Origin: Mycolicibacterium aurum
Lineage (GTDB): Bacteria > Actinomycetota > Actinomycetes > Mycobacteriales > Mycobacteriaceae
Direction: 5' to 3'
DNA: 64,000 bases
NCBI RefSeq assembly: GCF_900637195.1
Contig: NZ_LR134356.1
Location: 1,302,001-1,366,000 of the forward strand
Of the stretch, positions 8,699 through 17,339 are shown piece after piece. How positions within the stretch are numbered: the stretch's first letter is position 1; each line of letters starts with the position of its first letter. Both the position numbers and the translations under genes were made by a program. A model generated the notes under the pieces. That model did no database searches. It was not told where the DNA came from and saw only the letters and a list, made by a program, of their open reading frames with translations.

Positions 8699-10192
8699 AT
8701 GACTGTCGCTGATATCGCCACGCACCCGGGAAGTTGGATCGGTGGTGCCCCGGTCACCACCGGCGGCCCCCGTCATCAGGTCATCAACCCGGCCACCGGC
8801 GCTCCCGTCGCCGAGATTGCGTTGGCCCAGCCCGGCGATGTCGATGCCGCGGTTGCCTCGGCGCGTGGCGCGCTGCCCGAGTGGTCCGGAGCCACCCCGG
8901 CGGAGCGATCCGCGGTGCTGGGCAAGCTGGCCAAGCTCGCGGATGAGGCGACCTCGGTCCTGGTTGCCGAGGAGGTCAGCCAGACCGGCAAGCCGGTGCG
9001 GCTGGCCACCGAGTTCGACGTGCCCGGCAGCATCGACAACATCGACTTCTTCGCCGGCGCGGCGCGCCATCTGGAAGGCAAGGCCTCGGCCGAGTACTCG
9101 GGCGATCACACGTCGTCGATCCGGCGGGAAGCCGTCGGCGTGGTCGCCACCATCACGCCGTGGAACTACCCGCTGCAGATGGCGGTGTGGAAGGTGTTGC
9201 CCGCCTTGGCGGCCGGGTGCTCGGTGGTGATCAAGCCCGCCGAGATCACGCCGCTGACCACGTTGACGCTGGCACGGCTGGCCTCGGAGGCCGGGTTGCC
9301 CGACGGTGTGTTCAACGTGGTGACCGGATCCGGTGCCGATGTCGGTGCCGCGCTGGCCGGCCACGCCGATGTGGACATGGTGACGTTCACCGGGTCGACG
9401 CCGGTGGGGCGTCGCGTCATGCTCGCCGCGGCGGCGCATGGGCATCGGACGCAGCTCGAGCTGGGCGGCAAGGCCCCGTTCGTGGTGTTCGACGACGCCG
9501 ATCTGGACGCCGCGATCCAGGGTGCGGTCGCCGGGGCGTTGATCAACACCGGGCAGGACTGCACGGCCGCGACCCGCGCGATCGTGGCGCGCGATCTGTA
9601 CGACGACTTCGTCGCGGGTGTCGGCGAGGTGATGAGCAAGATCGTCCTCGGCGATCCCGAGGATCCGGATACGGATCTCGGGCCGCTGATCACGCTGGCG
9701 CACCGGGCCAAAGTGGCGGGCATGGTCGAGCGGGCGCCCAGTGAGGGCGGACGGATCGTCACCGGCGGCGTGGCGCCGGAGGGACCGGGGTCGTTCTACC
9801 GGCCCACGCTGATCGCCGACGTGTCGGAACAGTCCGAGGTGTGGCGCGACGAGATCTTCGGTCCGGTCCTGGTGGCGCGCGCGTTCACCGATGACGACGA
9901 CGCGATCCGGCAGGCCAACGACACCAAGTACGGGCTGGCGGCGTCGGCGTGGACGCGGGATGTGTACCGCGCCCAGCGGGCGTCACGCGAAATCCACGCC
10001 GGCTGTGTGTGGATCAACGACCACATCCCGATCATCTCCGAGATGCCGCACGGTGGCTTCGGCGCGTCGGGGTTCGGCAAGGACATGAGTCAGTACTCGC
10101 TCGAGGAGTACCTCTCGATCAAGCACGTGATGAGCGACATCACCGGCGCGGTCGACAAGGACTGGCACCGAACGATTTTCACCAAGCGGTAG
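8699..10192 (+). CDS. Aldehyde dehydrogenase, gamma-aminobutyraldehyde dehydrogenase type, 497 aa
   Basis: Full-length ALDH superfamily enzyme. TITPWNYPLQM forms the NAD(P) pocket, FTGSTPVGRRVM the glycine motif, LELGGKAPFVVFDDADLD holds the general base Glu, and NTGQDCTAATR holds the catalytic Cys. EIFGPVL and NDTKYGLAASAWT follow. Overall similarity is to the 4-aminobutyraldehyde/betaine-aldehyde dehydrogenases (PatD/KauB class), which oxidise an omega-aminoaldehyde to the amino acid. It is divergent from the Lrp-aminotransferase operon, which fits a two-step transaminase/dehydrogenase route for putrescine or a related diamine. The substrate is inferred from family and context. Confidence 0.9.
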   Translation: MTVADIATHPGSWIGGAPVTTGGPRHQVINPATGAPVAEIALAQPGDVDAAVASARGALPEWSGATPAERSAVLGKLAKLADEATSVLVAEEVSQTGKPVRLATEFDVPGSIDNIDFFAGAARHLEGKASAEYSGDHTSSIRREAVGVVATITPWNYPLQMAVWKVLPALAAGCSVVIKPAEITPLTTLTLARLASEAGLPDGVFNVVTGSGADVGAALAGHADVDMVTFTGSTPVGRRVMLAAAAHGHRTQLELGGKAPFVVFDDADLDAAIQGAVAGALINTGQDCTAATRAIVARDLYDDFVAGVGEVMSKIVLGDPEDPDTDLGPLITLAHRAKVAGMVERAPSEGGRIVTGGVAPEGPGSFYRPTLIADVSEQSEVWRDEIFGPVLVARAFTDDDDAIRQANDTKYGLAASAWTRDVYRAQRASREIHAGCVWINDHIPIISEMPHGGFGASGFGKDMSQYSLEEYLSIKHVMSDITGAVDKDWHRTIFTKR

Positions 10193-10195
10193 GTA

Positions 10196-10259
10196 CCGCG
10201 AAATATCATTCCGGGTCGTGGTCGGTCACGTGATCACAGCCCGGAATGATATTCCGCGG
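10196..10259. terminator. Long inverted repeat between convergent genes (bidirectional terminator)
   Basis: AATATCATTCCGGG at 10202-10215 pairs perfectly with 10240-10253. The arms continue outward as CCGCG (10196-10200) with 10255-10259 after one mismatch, giving about 20-nt arms and a 24-nt loop. The loop itself contains TCACGTGA and GTGATCAC palindromes. It lies between the convergent dehydrogenase and universal stress genes. Confidence 0.75.
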
Positions 10260-10270
10260 GCGGGAGACGT

Positions 10271-11131
10271 TTACTCGTCGCGCGGCACCACGATCACCGG
10301 CACGTCGACGCCGGCCAGGATCCGCGCCGCCGTCGACCCCAGGAAGATGCGCCGGGGCGCGGCGAACCGCGACGAGCCCACCACGAGCAGGTCGCCGTCC
10401 TCCCACTTGAGCTTCTTGAGCGCCGACTCCAGCGTCATGCCGTCGGCCACCAGCGACTCGATCTCGGGGGCGTCGGGCAGCGCCCGCGCTGCCAGCAGCA
10501 GGTTCTCCTCGGCGGCGGCGCGCTGCAGCGCCCGAACCTCCTTGGCGCTGCCCGCCTCGGCGAGGTTCTCCGCCGACACCAGCGACAGCATCCGGATCCC
10601 CAGGCCTGCAGCGCTGGCCAGCGTGATGGCGAACGGCAGCGGGTTGTCGTCGCCGGGTTTGGTCGGCACCGCCGCCGTCACGGCGACGATCGATTCGTCG
10701 GGGTCCTCGGCGTAGCCGCGTGGCGCCAGCGCCACCGGAATCGGCGAGGAGTGCAGCAGCGCGCCCGTCACCGGTCCGATGGTGTGTCTGCCGAAGAACC
10801 CGTCACGCGCACCACCGACCACGATGAGGTCCGAGGAGTTCTGCTCGGCGAACTGGATCAGCGTCTCGGCGAACGATTCACCCACCGTCACACTCGAGTT
10901 GGCGCTCACCCCGTCCTCTGCCAGTGCGGCAACGGCTTTGGCGACCCACTGCTCGCCGCGGTTGATCAGCAACTGCTGGTATTCGACGCGGCCGGGGTGG
11001 CCGTCGGGGAGTTCTTCGCGGACCACGAGCAGAACGTCGACCGTGGCGTCGAAGGTCTTGGCGAGCGCGCTGGCCAACGCGATGCCGTCGTCGCCGGTGG
11101 GGGTCGCGAGGTAGCCGACTGTCAAATGCAT
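10271..11131 (-). CDS. Universal stress protein with two UspA domains, 286 aa
   Basis: There are two tandem USP domains. The first (residues 1-140) ends DLIVVGGARDGFFGRHTIGP and the second (150-286) ends DLLVVGSSRFAAPRRIFLGS. These are the G-x2-G-x9-G(S/T)-type ATP-binding loops. Tandem USPs are common in mycobacteria, where they bind ATP or cAMP and help in dormancy or stress; the specific role here is not known. The gene starts 15 bp after the permease stop on the same strand, so it is likely cotranscribed with the permease. Confidence 0.9.
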   Translation of the reverse strand: MHLTVGYLATPTGDDGIALASALAKTFDATVDVLLVVREELPDGHPGRVEYQQLLINRGEQWVAKAVAALAEDGVSANSSVTVGESFAETLIQFAEQNSSDLIVVGGARDGFFGRHTIGPVTGALLHSSPIPVALAPRGYAEDPDESIVAVTAAVPTKPGDDNPLPFAITLASAAGLGIRMLSLVSAENLAEAGSAKEVRALQRAAAEENLLLAARALPDAPEIESLVADGMTLESALKKLKWEDGDLLVVGSSRFAAPRRIFLGSTAARILAGVDVPVIVVPRDE

Positions 11132-11146
11132 TGCTGGACTCTCTCT

Positions 11147-12658
11147 TTAGAAGGTGTCCGGAACCTTGACCTCGGTGCTCGCGGTCAGCGTCTCGCCGCG
11201 GAAGAACCGTTTGGTGCCGAAGGCGAAGCACGCCAACATCAGCGGGATGCCGAGCACCAGCATCCCGACGCCGAGCACGAACACTCCGCCGATCGGTCCG
11301 AACGCGGTGTATCCGTAGTCGGGCTGGATCATGTCCTTGGCGCTGATCACAAACGCCGCCAACATCGCCAGGCCGCCGAGGAGCGGGAAGATGCCGCGGA
11401 AGAACAGGTTCCGTGCTGACTGGAACAGCGTCTTGCGGAAGTACCAGACGCACGCGAACGCGGTGATGCCGTAGTAGAACGCGACCGCCAGCCCCAGCGA
11501 GGCCACCGAGTCGAGCAACGCGTTCTCCGACAATGTCTTGAGTACGAGGTAGAAGAACAGCGCCGCGATGCCCATGACGATGGTGCCGAACGCGGGCGTC
11601 ATGTAGCGCGGGTGGACGCTGGCGAAACGCTTCGGGATGGCCTCGTAGACGGCCATCGACAGTGTGCCGCGCGCGGTCGGCAGGATCGTGGTCTGTGTCG
11701 ACGAGAGGGCCGACACCGACACGGTGAGCAGCAGTGCCGAGGCGGCGATCGCGCCGGCGACGGGTTTGCCGAGCACGGTGAGGACGTCGTCGGTGTTGTT
11801 CGGGTTGTTCAACCCGATGCCGACCTCGCTGAAGCCGGAGAAGGACTGGACGGCGTAGGCCACCAGCACATAGGTGCAGACCAGGATGACGGTGGTGATG
11901 AGCGCCGCGATGCCCGGCGTCTTACCGGGGTCCTTGGTCTCCTCACCGACCGCCAGGCAGGCATCCCAGCCCCAGTAGATGAAGATGCAGAGGATGATCG
12001 CGGCGGCGATCGACGAGACGTCGAGTCCGCTGGGCCACAGCCACGACAGCTGCGGGGTGATGGCCTGGGCGCCGGCGGTGCCGCTGAACACCCGCACCAG
12101 GGCGATGATGCTGACGATGATCAGCACGCCGAACTGGATGGCGATCAGGACGTTCTGCATCCGCTCGCTGACGATGATGCCGCGGGCGGAGACCAGCGTC
12201 ATCGAGATGATGAAGAAGCACCCGAGGCCGACTGTGGCGGGCACGCTCTCGGCGAGCTCGGTCAGCCCGAGGAAGTTGTACAGATAGATGGCGGCGATCT
12301 CGGAGACGTTGGCCAGCACGATGATCGCCGACACGGCGAGACCCCAGCCGCCTATCCAGCCGATCCACGGCCCGAACGCCTTGGTGGCCCACGTGAAGGT
12401 GGTACCGCAGTCCGGGGTGTCCTGGGACAACTCTTTGTACGCGAAGGCGACGAGCAGCATCGGGATGAACGCGAGGACGAACATCGACGGTGCTTTCTCG
12501 CCGACGGCCAGCACGACATAGCCGAGGGTGGCCGCCAGGCTGTAGGCGGGCGCGACGGCGCCCAGGCCGATGACGACGTTGCCGACGAGGCCGAGGGCTC
12601 CCGACTGAAGGCCTTTGCTACCCACAGAAGGAGGCGATGGTTCCTCCGTAATTGCCAT
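11147..12658 (-). CDS. APC-superfamily amino acid/polyamine permease, 503 aa
   Basis: The protein is very hydrophobic with about 12 membrane segments. It has the conserved first helix GLVGNVVIGLGAVAPAYSLA, a charged cytosolic loop AYKELSQDTPDCGTTFTWA, and WGWDACLAVGEETKDP, typical of APC family transporters. It is probably an importer of an amino acid or diamine that feeds the nearby aminotransferase and dehydrogenase. Start at ATG 12658 (MAITEEPSPPSVGSKG). Divergent from sigJ across 124 bp and followed by the universal stress gene. Substrate inferred from context only. Confidence 0.88.
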   Translation of the reverse strand: MAITEEPSPPSVGSKGLQSGALGLVGNVVIGLGAVAPAYSLAATLGYVVLAVGEKAPSMFVLAFIPMLLVAFAYKELSQDTPDCGTTFTWATKAFGPWIGWIGGWGLAVSAIIVLANVSEIAAIYLYNFLGLTELAESVPATVGLGCFFIISMTLVSARGIIVSERMQNVLIAIQFGVLIIVSIIALVRVFSGTAGAQAITPQLSWLWPSGLDVSSIAAAIILCIFIYWGWDACLAVGEETKDPGKTPGIAALITTVILVCTYVLVAYAVQSFSGFSEVGIGLNNPNNTDDVLTVLGKPVAGAIAASALLLTVSVSALSSTQTTILPTARGTLSMAVYEAIPKRFASVHPRYMTPAFGTIVMGIAALFFYLVLKTLSENALLDSVASLGLAVAFYYGITAFACVWYFRKTLFQSARNLFFRGIFPLLGGLAMLAAFVISAKDMIQPDYGYTAFGPIGGVFVLGVGMLVLGIPLMLACFAFGTKRFFRGETLTASTEVKVPDTF

Positions 12659-12770
12659 GAGCGGAATATACGGTTCCGGTAGTCCTCCCGCGCCCTGTCT
12701 GCGGAAAACGTTGCATACAGGAAACCTGGCAACGGATTCCGTCTGCGGGCAGCGCGATATTCGCCAGTTC

Positions 12771-12776
12771 TACACT
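12771..12776 (+). promoter_or_regulatory. Putative -10 element of sigJ, leaderless layout
   Basis: TACACT lies 6 nt upstream of the ATG at 12783, matching the TANNNT box plus 6-7 nt spacing of mycobacterial leaderless genes. It lies at the sigJ end of the 124-bp region shared with the divergent permease. Confidence 0.45.
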
Positions 12777-12782
12777 CGACCC

Positions 12783-13712
12783 ATGACCGCGAGCACGCGC
12801 GTCGGCGAGTTCGAGCAGTTGCGGCCCCACCTGCTGGCCGTGGCGTATCGACTCACCGGCACAGTCGTCGACGCTGAGGACATTGTTCAGGATGCCTGGC
12901 TGCGATGGGCGGCGAATCAGAGCACCGCGGTCGACAATCTCACGGCGTGGTTGACGACCGTGGTGAGCCGGCTCGCGTTGGACCGGTTGCGGTCGGCGGC
13001 GCACCGGCGCGAGACCTATGTGGGGGAGTGGCTGCCCGAACCTGTGGTGACGGGTGTGGACGGAACTGATCCGCTGGCGTCGGTGGTGGCCGGGGAGGAC
13101 GCGCGGTTCGCGGCGATGGTGGTCCTGGAGAACCTGACGCCCGACCAGCGCGTCGCGTTCGTGCTGCACGACGGGTTCGCGGTGCCGTTCACCGACATCG
13201 CCGACGTGCTCGGGTCGTCGCCGGAGGCGGCCCGGCAGCTGGCGTCACGGGCGCGGCGGACCGTGGCCGCTGCACCACCGCCCGCGGCAGAACATGCCGA
13301 GGTGGTGGGAAAGCTGTTGGCGGCCATGGCCTCTGGCGACCTGGATGCGGTTGTCGCGCTGCTTCATCCGGAGGTGACGTTCACCGGGGACGCGAACCGT
13401 CGCGCGCCGACGGCCGCGCGGGTGATTCACGGCAGCGACAAGGTCGCGCGCTTCCTGCTCGGGCTGGTGCAACGCTACGGGGATCGGCGGCTGCTCGACA
13501 GCGGCGTGCTCGGCCTGGTCAACGGCGAACTAGGCCTGTATTCGGCGGGTGCCGGGGCCACCGACGACCGGCCCGCAATCGCGCCGCGAATTCAGGCGCT
13601 CACTGTGCACGACGGCCTCGTGGTCGCGATCTACGACATCGCCAATCCCGACAAGTTCACCGGATCGCCGTTGCGTGAGCCGACGGCTCAGCCGCTTCGC
13701 AGCACGCAGTGA
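12783..13712 (+). CDS. sigJ: ECF41-type RNA polymerase sigma factor SigJ, 309 aa
   Basis: Sigma region 2 is at residues 8-75 (LLAVAYRLTGTVVDAEDIVQ, AWLTTVVSRLALDRLRSAAH). Region 4 is at about 120-160 (LTPDQRVAFVLHDGFAVPFT). The C-terminal half (170-290) is the SnoaL-like domain that replaces an anti-sigma factor in ECF41 proteins (MASGDLDAVVALLHPEVTFT). RRETYVGEWLPEPVVTG matches the M. tuberculosis SigJ sequence as I recall it, and the neighbourhood of an Rv3329-like aminotransferase is conserved. SigJ has been linked to peroxide resistance. Its 3' end overlaps the convergent flavin oxidoreductase by 25 bp. Confidence 0.9.
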   Translation: MTASTRVGEFEQLRPHLLAVAYRLTGTVVDAEDIVQDAWLRWAANQSTAVDNLTAWLTTVVSRLALDRLRSAAHRRETYVGEWLPEPVVTGVDGTDPLASVVAGEDARFAAMVVLENLTPDQRVAFVLHDGFAVPFTDIADVLGSSPEAARQLASRARRTVAAAPPPAAEHAEVVGKLLAAMASGDLDAVVALLHPEVTFTGDANRRAPTAARVIHGSDKVARFLLGLVQRYGDRRLLDSGVLGLVNGELGLYSAGAGATDDRPAIAPRIQALTVHDGLVVAIYDIANPDKFTGSPLREPTAQPLRSTQ

Positions 13713-14857
13713 GTGCCGGAATAGACGGTCGGCATGCACTTCATGCAGTGGATGCACAGCCCTTCGCCTGCCTGGTCATCCCGTAGGCGGTCGACCAGGC
13801 CGGGCTCGCGGAGCAGCGCCCGCGCCATCGCTACGAACTCGAATCCCTCGCCGAGTGCGCCCTCGACGGTGTCCAGGCCGTTGATGCCGCCCAGCAGAAT
13901 CAGCGGCATCGACAGCGCTGCACGGAATTGCCGCGCCAAGGGGAGGAAGAAGGCCTCCTCGAAGGGGTAGGTCCGAAAGAGGCGTCGCCCGATGACACGG
14001 AGTCCGAGGCCGACGATGCGTGGCTGGGAGGCGATGAACTCATCGAGCGGAACGTCGCCGCGGAAGTAGTACATCGGATTGAGAAGTGAACTGCCGCCGG
14101 TCAATTGCAGTGCGTCCAGGTGCCCATCGGACTCCAGCAGACAGGCGGTGGGCAGGCTGTCGGTCAGCCAGAAGCCGCGTCGCACACCGTCGTCCATGTT
14201 GAATTTGGCTGTGACGGCGACGGATTGGCCGACGGTCAGCCGGACGCGCTCGGCCACCCGGCGGGCCAGTTCGGCCCGCCGCACGGTGTCACCTCCGTAC
14301 CGGTCCGTGCGCCGGTTGAGGTTCGGGCTGAAGAAGGAGCTCAGTAGATACCCATGGCCCATGTGGATCTCGATCGCATCGAACCCGGCGTCCACCGCAT
14401 GGGCGGCCGCGGCGCCGAAGTCGTCGACCACCGTCTCCAACTGCTCGACGGTGGCACCCCTGACCAGGCCCATGGCGGGTGCGCTGACCCGCGTCGACGG
14501 CGCAAGGGACGGTGCCCGGTTCGACAGGGTGTTGGCGACCAGTCCGGCATGTCCGATCTGCGCGCACACCAGGGCGCCTGCGTCATGCACCGCCCCGGTC
14601 AGCCGCTGCAACTGCCTGGCGCGGTCACCGTCGAGGACGATGGTGTCGCGGTGCACGCGTCCGCCGGGGGAGATGGCGCAGTAGGCGACGGTCGTCATGG
14701 CTGCTCCGCCGCTCGCCACCCCGGTGTGGAAGTCGATGAGCCCGTCGCTGACCTGCCCTCGCGGCATCACGCCCTCGAAGGTGGCCGCTTTGATGAACCG
14801 GTTCTTCAGCGTCAGTGGGCCCAGCCGTGCAGACGTGAACGCTTGTATCGATGCCAT
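13688..14857 (-). CDS. Old yellow enzyme family NADH:flavin oxidoreductase, 389 aa
   Basis: FMN-barrel motifs are present: LGPLTLKNRFIKAATFEG, QIGHAG, the long EIHMGHGYLLSSFFSPNLN and NRRTDRYGG, and LILLGGINGLDTVEGAL. The C-terminus ends GLCIHCMKCMPTVYSGTHC, a C-x2-C-x2-C-x9-C cluster that may bind metal or an Fe-S centre but lacks the downstream flavoprotein domain of dienoyl-CoA reductases. It probably reduces activated C=C bonds. Two starts are possible, ATG 14857 (MASIQAFT) and ATG 14863 (MPMASIQ). I favour 14857 because a TACATT -10 box (14872-14867, minus strand) then sits 9 nt upstream. It overlaps sigJ tail to tail. Confidence 0.85.
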   Translation of the reverse strand: MASIQAFTSARLGPLTLKNRFIKAATFEGVMPRGQVSDGLIDFHTGVASGGAAMTTVAYCAISPGGRVHRDTIVLDGDRARQLQRLTGAVHDAGALVCAQIGHAGLVANTLSNRAPSLAPSTRVSAPAMGLVRGATVEQLETVVDDFGAAAAHAVDAGFDAIEIHMGHGYLLSSFFSPNLNRRTDRYGGDTVRRAELARRVAERVRLTVGQSVAVTAKFNMDDGVRRGFWLTDSLPTACLLESDGHLDALQLTGGSSLLNPMYYFRGDVPLDEFIASQPRIVGLGLRVIGRRLFRTYPFEEAFFLPLARQFRAALSMPLILLGGINGLDTVEGALGEGFEFVAMARALLREPGLVDRLRDDQAGEGLCIHCMKCMPTVYSGTHCVLRSG

Positions 14858-14884
14858 TGGCATCGTAATGTAGCACCCGGCTAC
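14849..14884. promoter_or_regulatory. Two palindromes in the OYE/epimerase divergent region
   Basis: CGATGCCATTGGCATCG (14849-14865) is an 8+1+8 perfect palindrome over the OYE start codons. GTAGCACCCGGCTAC (14870-14884) is a 5+5+5 inverted repeat over the expected promoters. Both fit TetR-type operators, and a TetR gene lies 1 kb away, but binding is only inferred. Confidence 0.4.
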
Positions 14885-14886
14885 TG

Positions 14887-14892
14887 AGGAGG
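14887..14892 (+). promoter_or_regulatory. Perfect Shine-Dalgarno site that selects a CTG start
   Basis: AGGAGG is followed by 7 nt (CGGAACA) and then CTG at 14900. Between the upstream in-frame stop TGA (14885-14887) and the Rossmann motif there is no ATG, GTG or TTG. Confidence 0.7.
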
Positions 14893-14899
14893 CGGAACA

Positions 14900-15913
14900 C
14901 TGCGCATAGCGGTCACGGGGGCCACGGGATACGTGGGCGCCCATACGGTGCGGGCGTTGTTGGCGGCGGGACACCATGTGCAGATGCTGGTGCCGCCCGG
15001 TGAGGAGACCGCGGGCGTCATCGATCGATTTCGTGCTGTGGGGTCGGTGCGGGTTCTCGCCGGCGACGTCCGGAGCGAGCCAGACATCGGCAGGCTCCTC
15101 ACCGACGTGGATGCCGTTTTGCACGCAGCTGGCGTCGTCGGCACCGACGAACGTCGCGTCCGGTTGATGTGGGAGATCAACGCCTATGCCACCGAATCGA
15201 TTCTGCGCCGGGCCGCCGACATCGGGCTCGATCCGGTCGTGTCGGTGAGTAGTTACAGCGCACTGTTCCCACCGGAGAACGGGGTGATCTCGCCGGAGAC
15301 CCCGACCGCAAAGGGGCGCAGCTCGTACGCCGAGACGAAGGGCTACGCAGACCGGGTGGCGCGCGAACTTCAGGACGCCGGAGCGCCCGTCGTCGTGACC
15401 TATCCCTCGAGCGTGGTCGGCGCCCCGTTCGGCACTGCCGTGGGAGTCACCGAGCGCGGCTGGGCGCCGATCGTGCGGCACGCCGTCGCACCCTCGGTGC
15501 GCGGAGGCATGCAGATGATCGACGTGCGCGACGTCGCCGAGGTGCACGAGCGGATCATGCGTCCAGGGCGGGGCCCACGGCGCTACGTCTGCGGAGGCAC
15601 TCTGCTGACATTCGACGAGATGATCGACGCACTCGAAGTGGGGCTGGGACGCCGGATCCGCCGGATCCCGGTGCCGGTCAAGGCACTGCTGGCCGCGGGC
15701 CGCCTCACCGATCTCGCCGGGCGATTCGTGTCGTTGTCGGACGGGCTGAGCTATGAGGCCGCGATGTTGCTGACCGCTGCCACACCGACAGACGACACCG
15801 CCACACTGCGGGATCTCCAGATGACCTGGAGCCCGCCCCAGGCCGCCATCGTGGAGTCATTTCGGGATGGCGCCGACGCCGGCCGACAACAGCTCGGTGA
15901 TCCGCTCGCGTAA
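14900..15913 (+). CDS. NAD-dependent epimerase/dehydratase (extended SDR), 337 aa, CTG start
   Basis: Reading from CTG 14900 the protein begins (M)RIAVTGATGYVGAHTVRAL, a complete GxxGxxG Rossmann motif. VDAVLHAAGVVGTDERR and the catalytic YAETKGYADRVAREL (YxxxK) follow. The first conventional start, GTG 14933, would cut off the first beta-strand and the glycines, so CTG with its AGGAGG at 7 nt is the best start. Family members interconvert sugars or reduce steroid- or flavonoid-like ketones; the substrate is unknown. It is divergent from the OYE gene by only 36-42 bp, and its last 57 bp overlap the convergent TetR gene. Confidence 0.85.
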   Translation: MRIAVTGATGYVGAHTVRALLAAGHHVQMLVPPGEETAGVIDRFRAVGSVRVLAGDVRSEPDIGRLLTDVDAVLHAAGVVGTDERRVRLMWEINAYATESILRRAADIGLDPVVSVSSYSALFPPENGVISPETPTAKGRSSYAETKGYADRVARELQDAGAPVVVTYPSSVVGAPFGTAVGVTERGWAPIVRHAVAPSVRGGMQMIDVRDVAEVHERIMRPGRGPRRYVCGGTLLTFDEMIDALEVGLGRRIRRIPVPVKALLAAGRLTDLAGRFVSLSDGLSYEAAMLLTAATPTDDTATLRDLQMTWSPPQAAIVESFRDGADAGRQQLGDPLA

Positions 15914-16459
15914 GCCCTCGGAGTCGTCCTCGACTGCGACTGTCGTCAAGAACAACGATGCTCCGGCTGCCATCACCAGCACCGCTCTGGCGTCGCGCTC
16001 GGCTCGTCGTCGCTCGGCGGCGGTCCTTGCCTCGAGGTGAGCGGTGAACAAGTGCACGGCCGGACCGCTGAAGTTGGCCCACAGCGCCTTGCGCATCTCG
16101 TCGTTCTCGCGCAGCGCGAGAAGCAACCCGGGAACAGCCTCGCGCACATGACCACTGCTGTAGAGCTGATGGCTACCGCGTACCACCCACTCGATCCAGC
16201 CGGCGAGGTCCGTGCCGGAGAACGGCGACAGATCGGGTGTCTCACCCAGGATCGCGTGCAGCACGAGTTCGGCTTTCGAACCCCACCGGCGGTTCAGGCT
16301 CGCGCGGCCCACGCCCGCCCGCGTCGCCACCATGCGCACACTGAGGTCGTCCCAGCCGACTTCCAGTAGCAGTTCACGTGTCACCGACAGCACGCGCTGG
16401 TCGATCGACGGATCCCGTGGCCGCCCACCTGAGCCGACGCGGCGTTGCTCCTCGGTCAT
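15857..16459 (-). CDS. TetR-family transcriptional regulator, 200 aa
   Basis: The N-terminal HTH covers residues 18-65 (DQRVLSVTRELLLEVGWDD, then MVATRAGVGRASLNRRWGSK). A variable ligand domain follows. It starts at ATG 16459. The 3' end overlaps the epimerase gene by 57 bp on the opposite strand. It probably represses the OYE/epimerase pair, whose shared promoter region holds two palindromes; this is inferred. The 271 bp upstream of its start (16460-16730) show no supported gene or repeat. Confidence 0.88.
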   Translation of the reverse strand: MTEEQRRVGSGGRPRDPSIDQRVLSVTRELLLEVGWDDLSVRMVATRAGVGRASLNRRWGSKAELVLHAILGETPDLSPFSGTDLAGWIEWVVRGSHQLYSSGHVREAVPGLLLALRENDEMRKALWANFSGPAVHLFTAHLEARTAAERRRAERDARAVLVMAAGASLFLTTVAVEDDSEGLRERITELLSAGVGAIPK

Positions 16460-16730
16460 CCCACCGATTCAACCGCACAGCCGCCCGCGAGACGCAACTG
16501 CCACGACAGGCCGAGCGGTGGCGTTCGCACCGCACCCGGTGCCAGCAGGTCGAGCCGTGTCCCCGACTCGATCATTCAGGGCACACTGCACGTCGCCGGA
16601 CCCATCAGGTGACGGCCGCCATCGACGGGGCGTACAAGGGGCATGGTGGCCGTTGAGTTGCATTCCAGTGCAACAACTGTCGCGCGATGGGCAACGGCCG
16701 GCGCTGGGCGCCACCAGGTGAGGAGTTCGG

Positions 16731-17303
16731 TCACCGTGCCCACGGCACCCGGCAGGCGTCGCCGGAACTGAAGCCCTGCTCGGTGATTCCCAGTGCGGTG
16801 TTCATCCGGGCCCGCATGTTCTCGACGCCGATCTGATAGGTCAGCTCCATGACGCCCTTGTCTCCGAACCGGCGACGCAGGTCGGCTACCTGCTCGTCGG
16901 TGACGGTGTGCGGATCCGTCGTCATGGCCGCGGCGTAGGCGATGCCGGCCCGCTCGTCCTCGGAGAACCCGGGCGATGTCGCGTAGTCGTCGATGTCTTT
17001 GAGCCGCACCATGTCCAGCCCCTCCATCCGCATGAGCATCGCGCCGAAATCGACACACCAGGAGCACCCGATCTGGCGGGCCACCCAGTACACGGCCAAT
17101 TCACGCACGCTGGCGGGTAACTCGGTGGACGCGCGTTCCAGCATTCCTTCGTGCATCGCGCCGGCGAGCATCAGGCCGGGATGGTGGGCGTAGATCGCGA
17201 ACGGTTCGGGCACCTCGCCGAAGCGGCGTTTGGCGTAGCGCCACATGAGCCGGGTCATCAGTGAGGCGCGGTGCGGGGAGACGGGGTCGATGCGTGTGGT
17301 CAT
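16731..17303 (-). CDS. Carboxymuconolactone decarboxylase/AhpD-like protein, 190 aa
   Basis: The CMD fold signature is visible: VRELAVYWVARQIGCSWCVD with a CxxC pair at about residues 79-82, followed by FGAMLMRMEGLD. AhpD-like proteins use the CxxC cysteines for peroxidase or disulfide reductase chemistry, whereas the true decarboxylase lacks them. The gene starts 36 bp after the CGNR gene on the same strand, so the two are probably cotranscribed. The physiological reductant and substrate are not visible. Confidence 0.85.
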   Translation of the reverse strand: MTTRIDPVSPHRASLMTRLMWRYAKRRFGEVPEPFAIYAHHPGLMLAGAMHEGMLERASTELPASVRELAVYWVARQIGCSWCVDFGAMLMRMEGLDMVRLKDIDDYATSPGFSEDERAGIAYAAAMTTDPHTVTDEQVADLRRRFGDKGVMELTYQIGVENMRARMNTALGITEQGFSSGDACRVPWAR

Positions 17304-17339
17304 ATCGATCAGACGACGCAGCCCGCCCGAGTGTGACAG

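Noticed and set aside
16460..16730. Small open frames upstream of the TetR gene, such as an 81-codon minus frame at 16469-16714
   Set aside because: They have no RBS, no recognisable domain and mixed-charge low-complexity sequence. I treat the 271 bp as intergenic.
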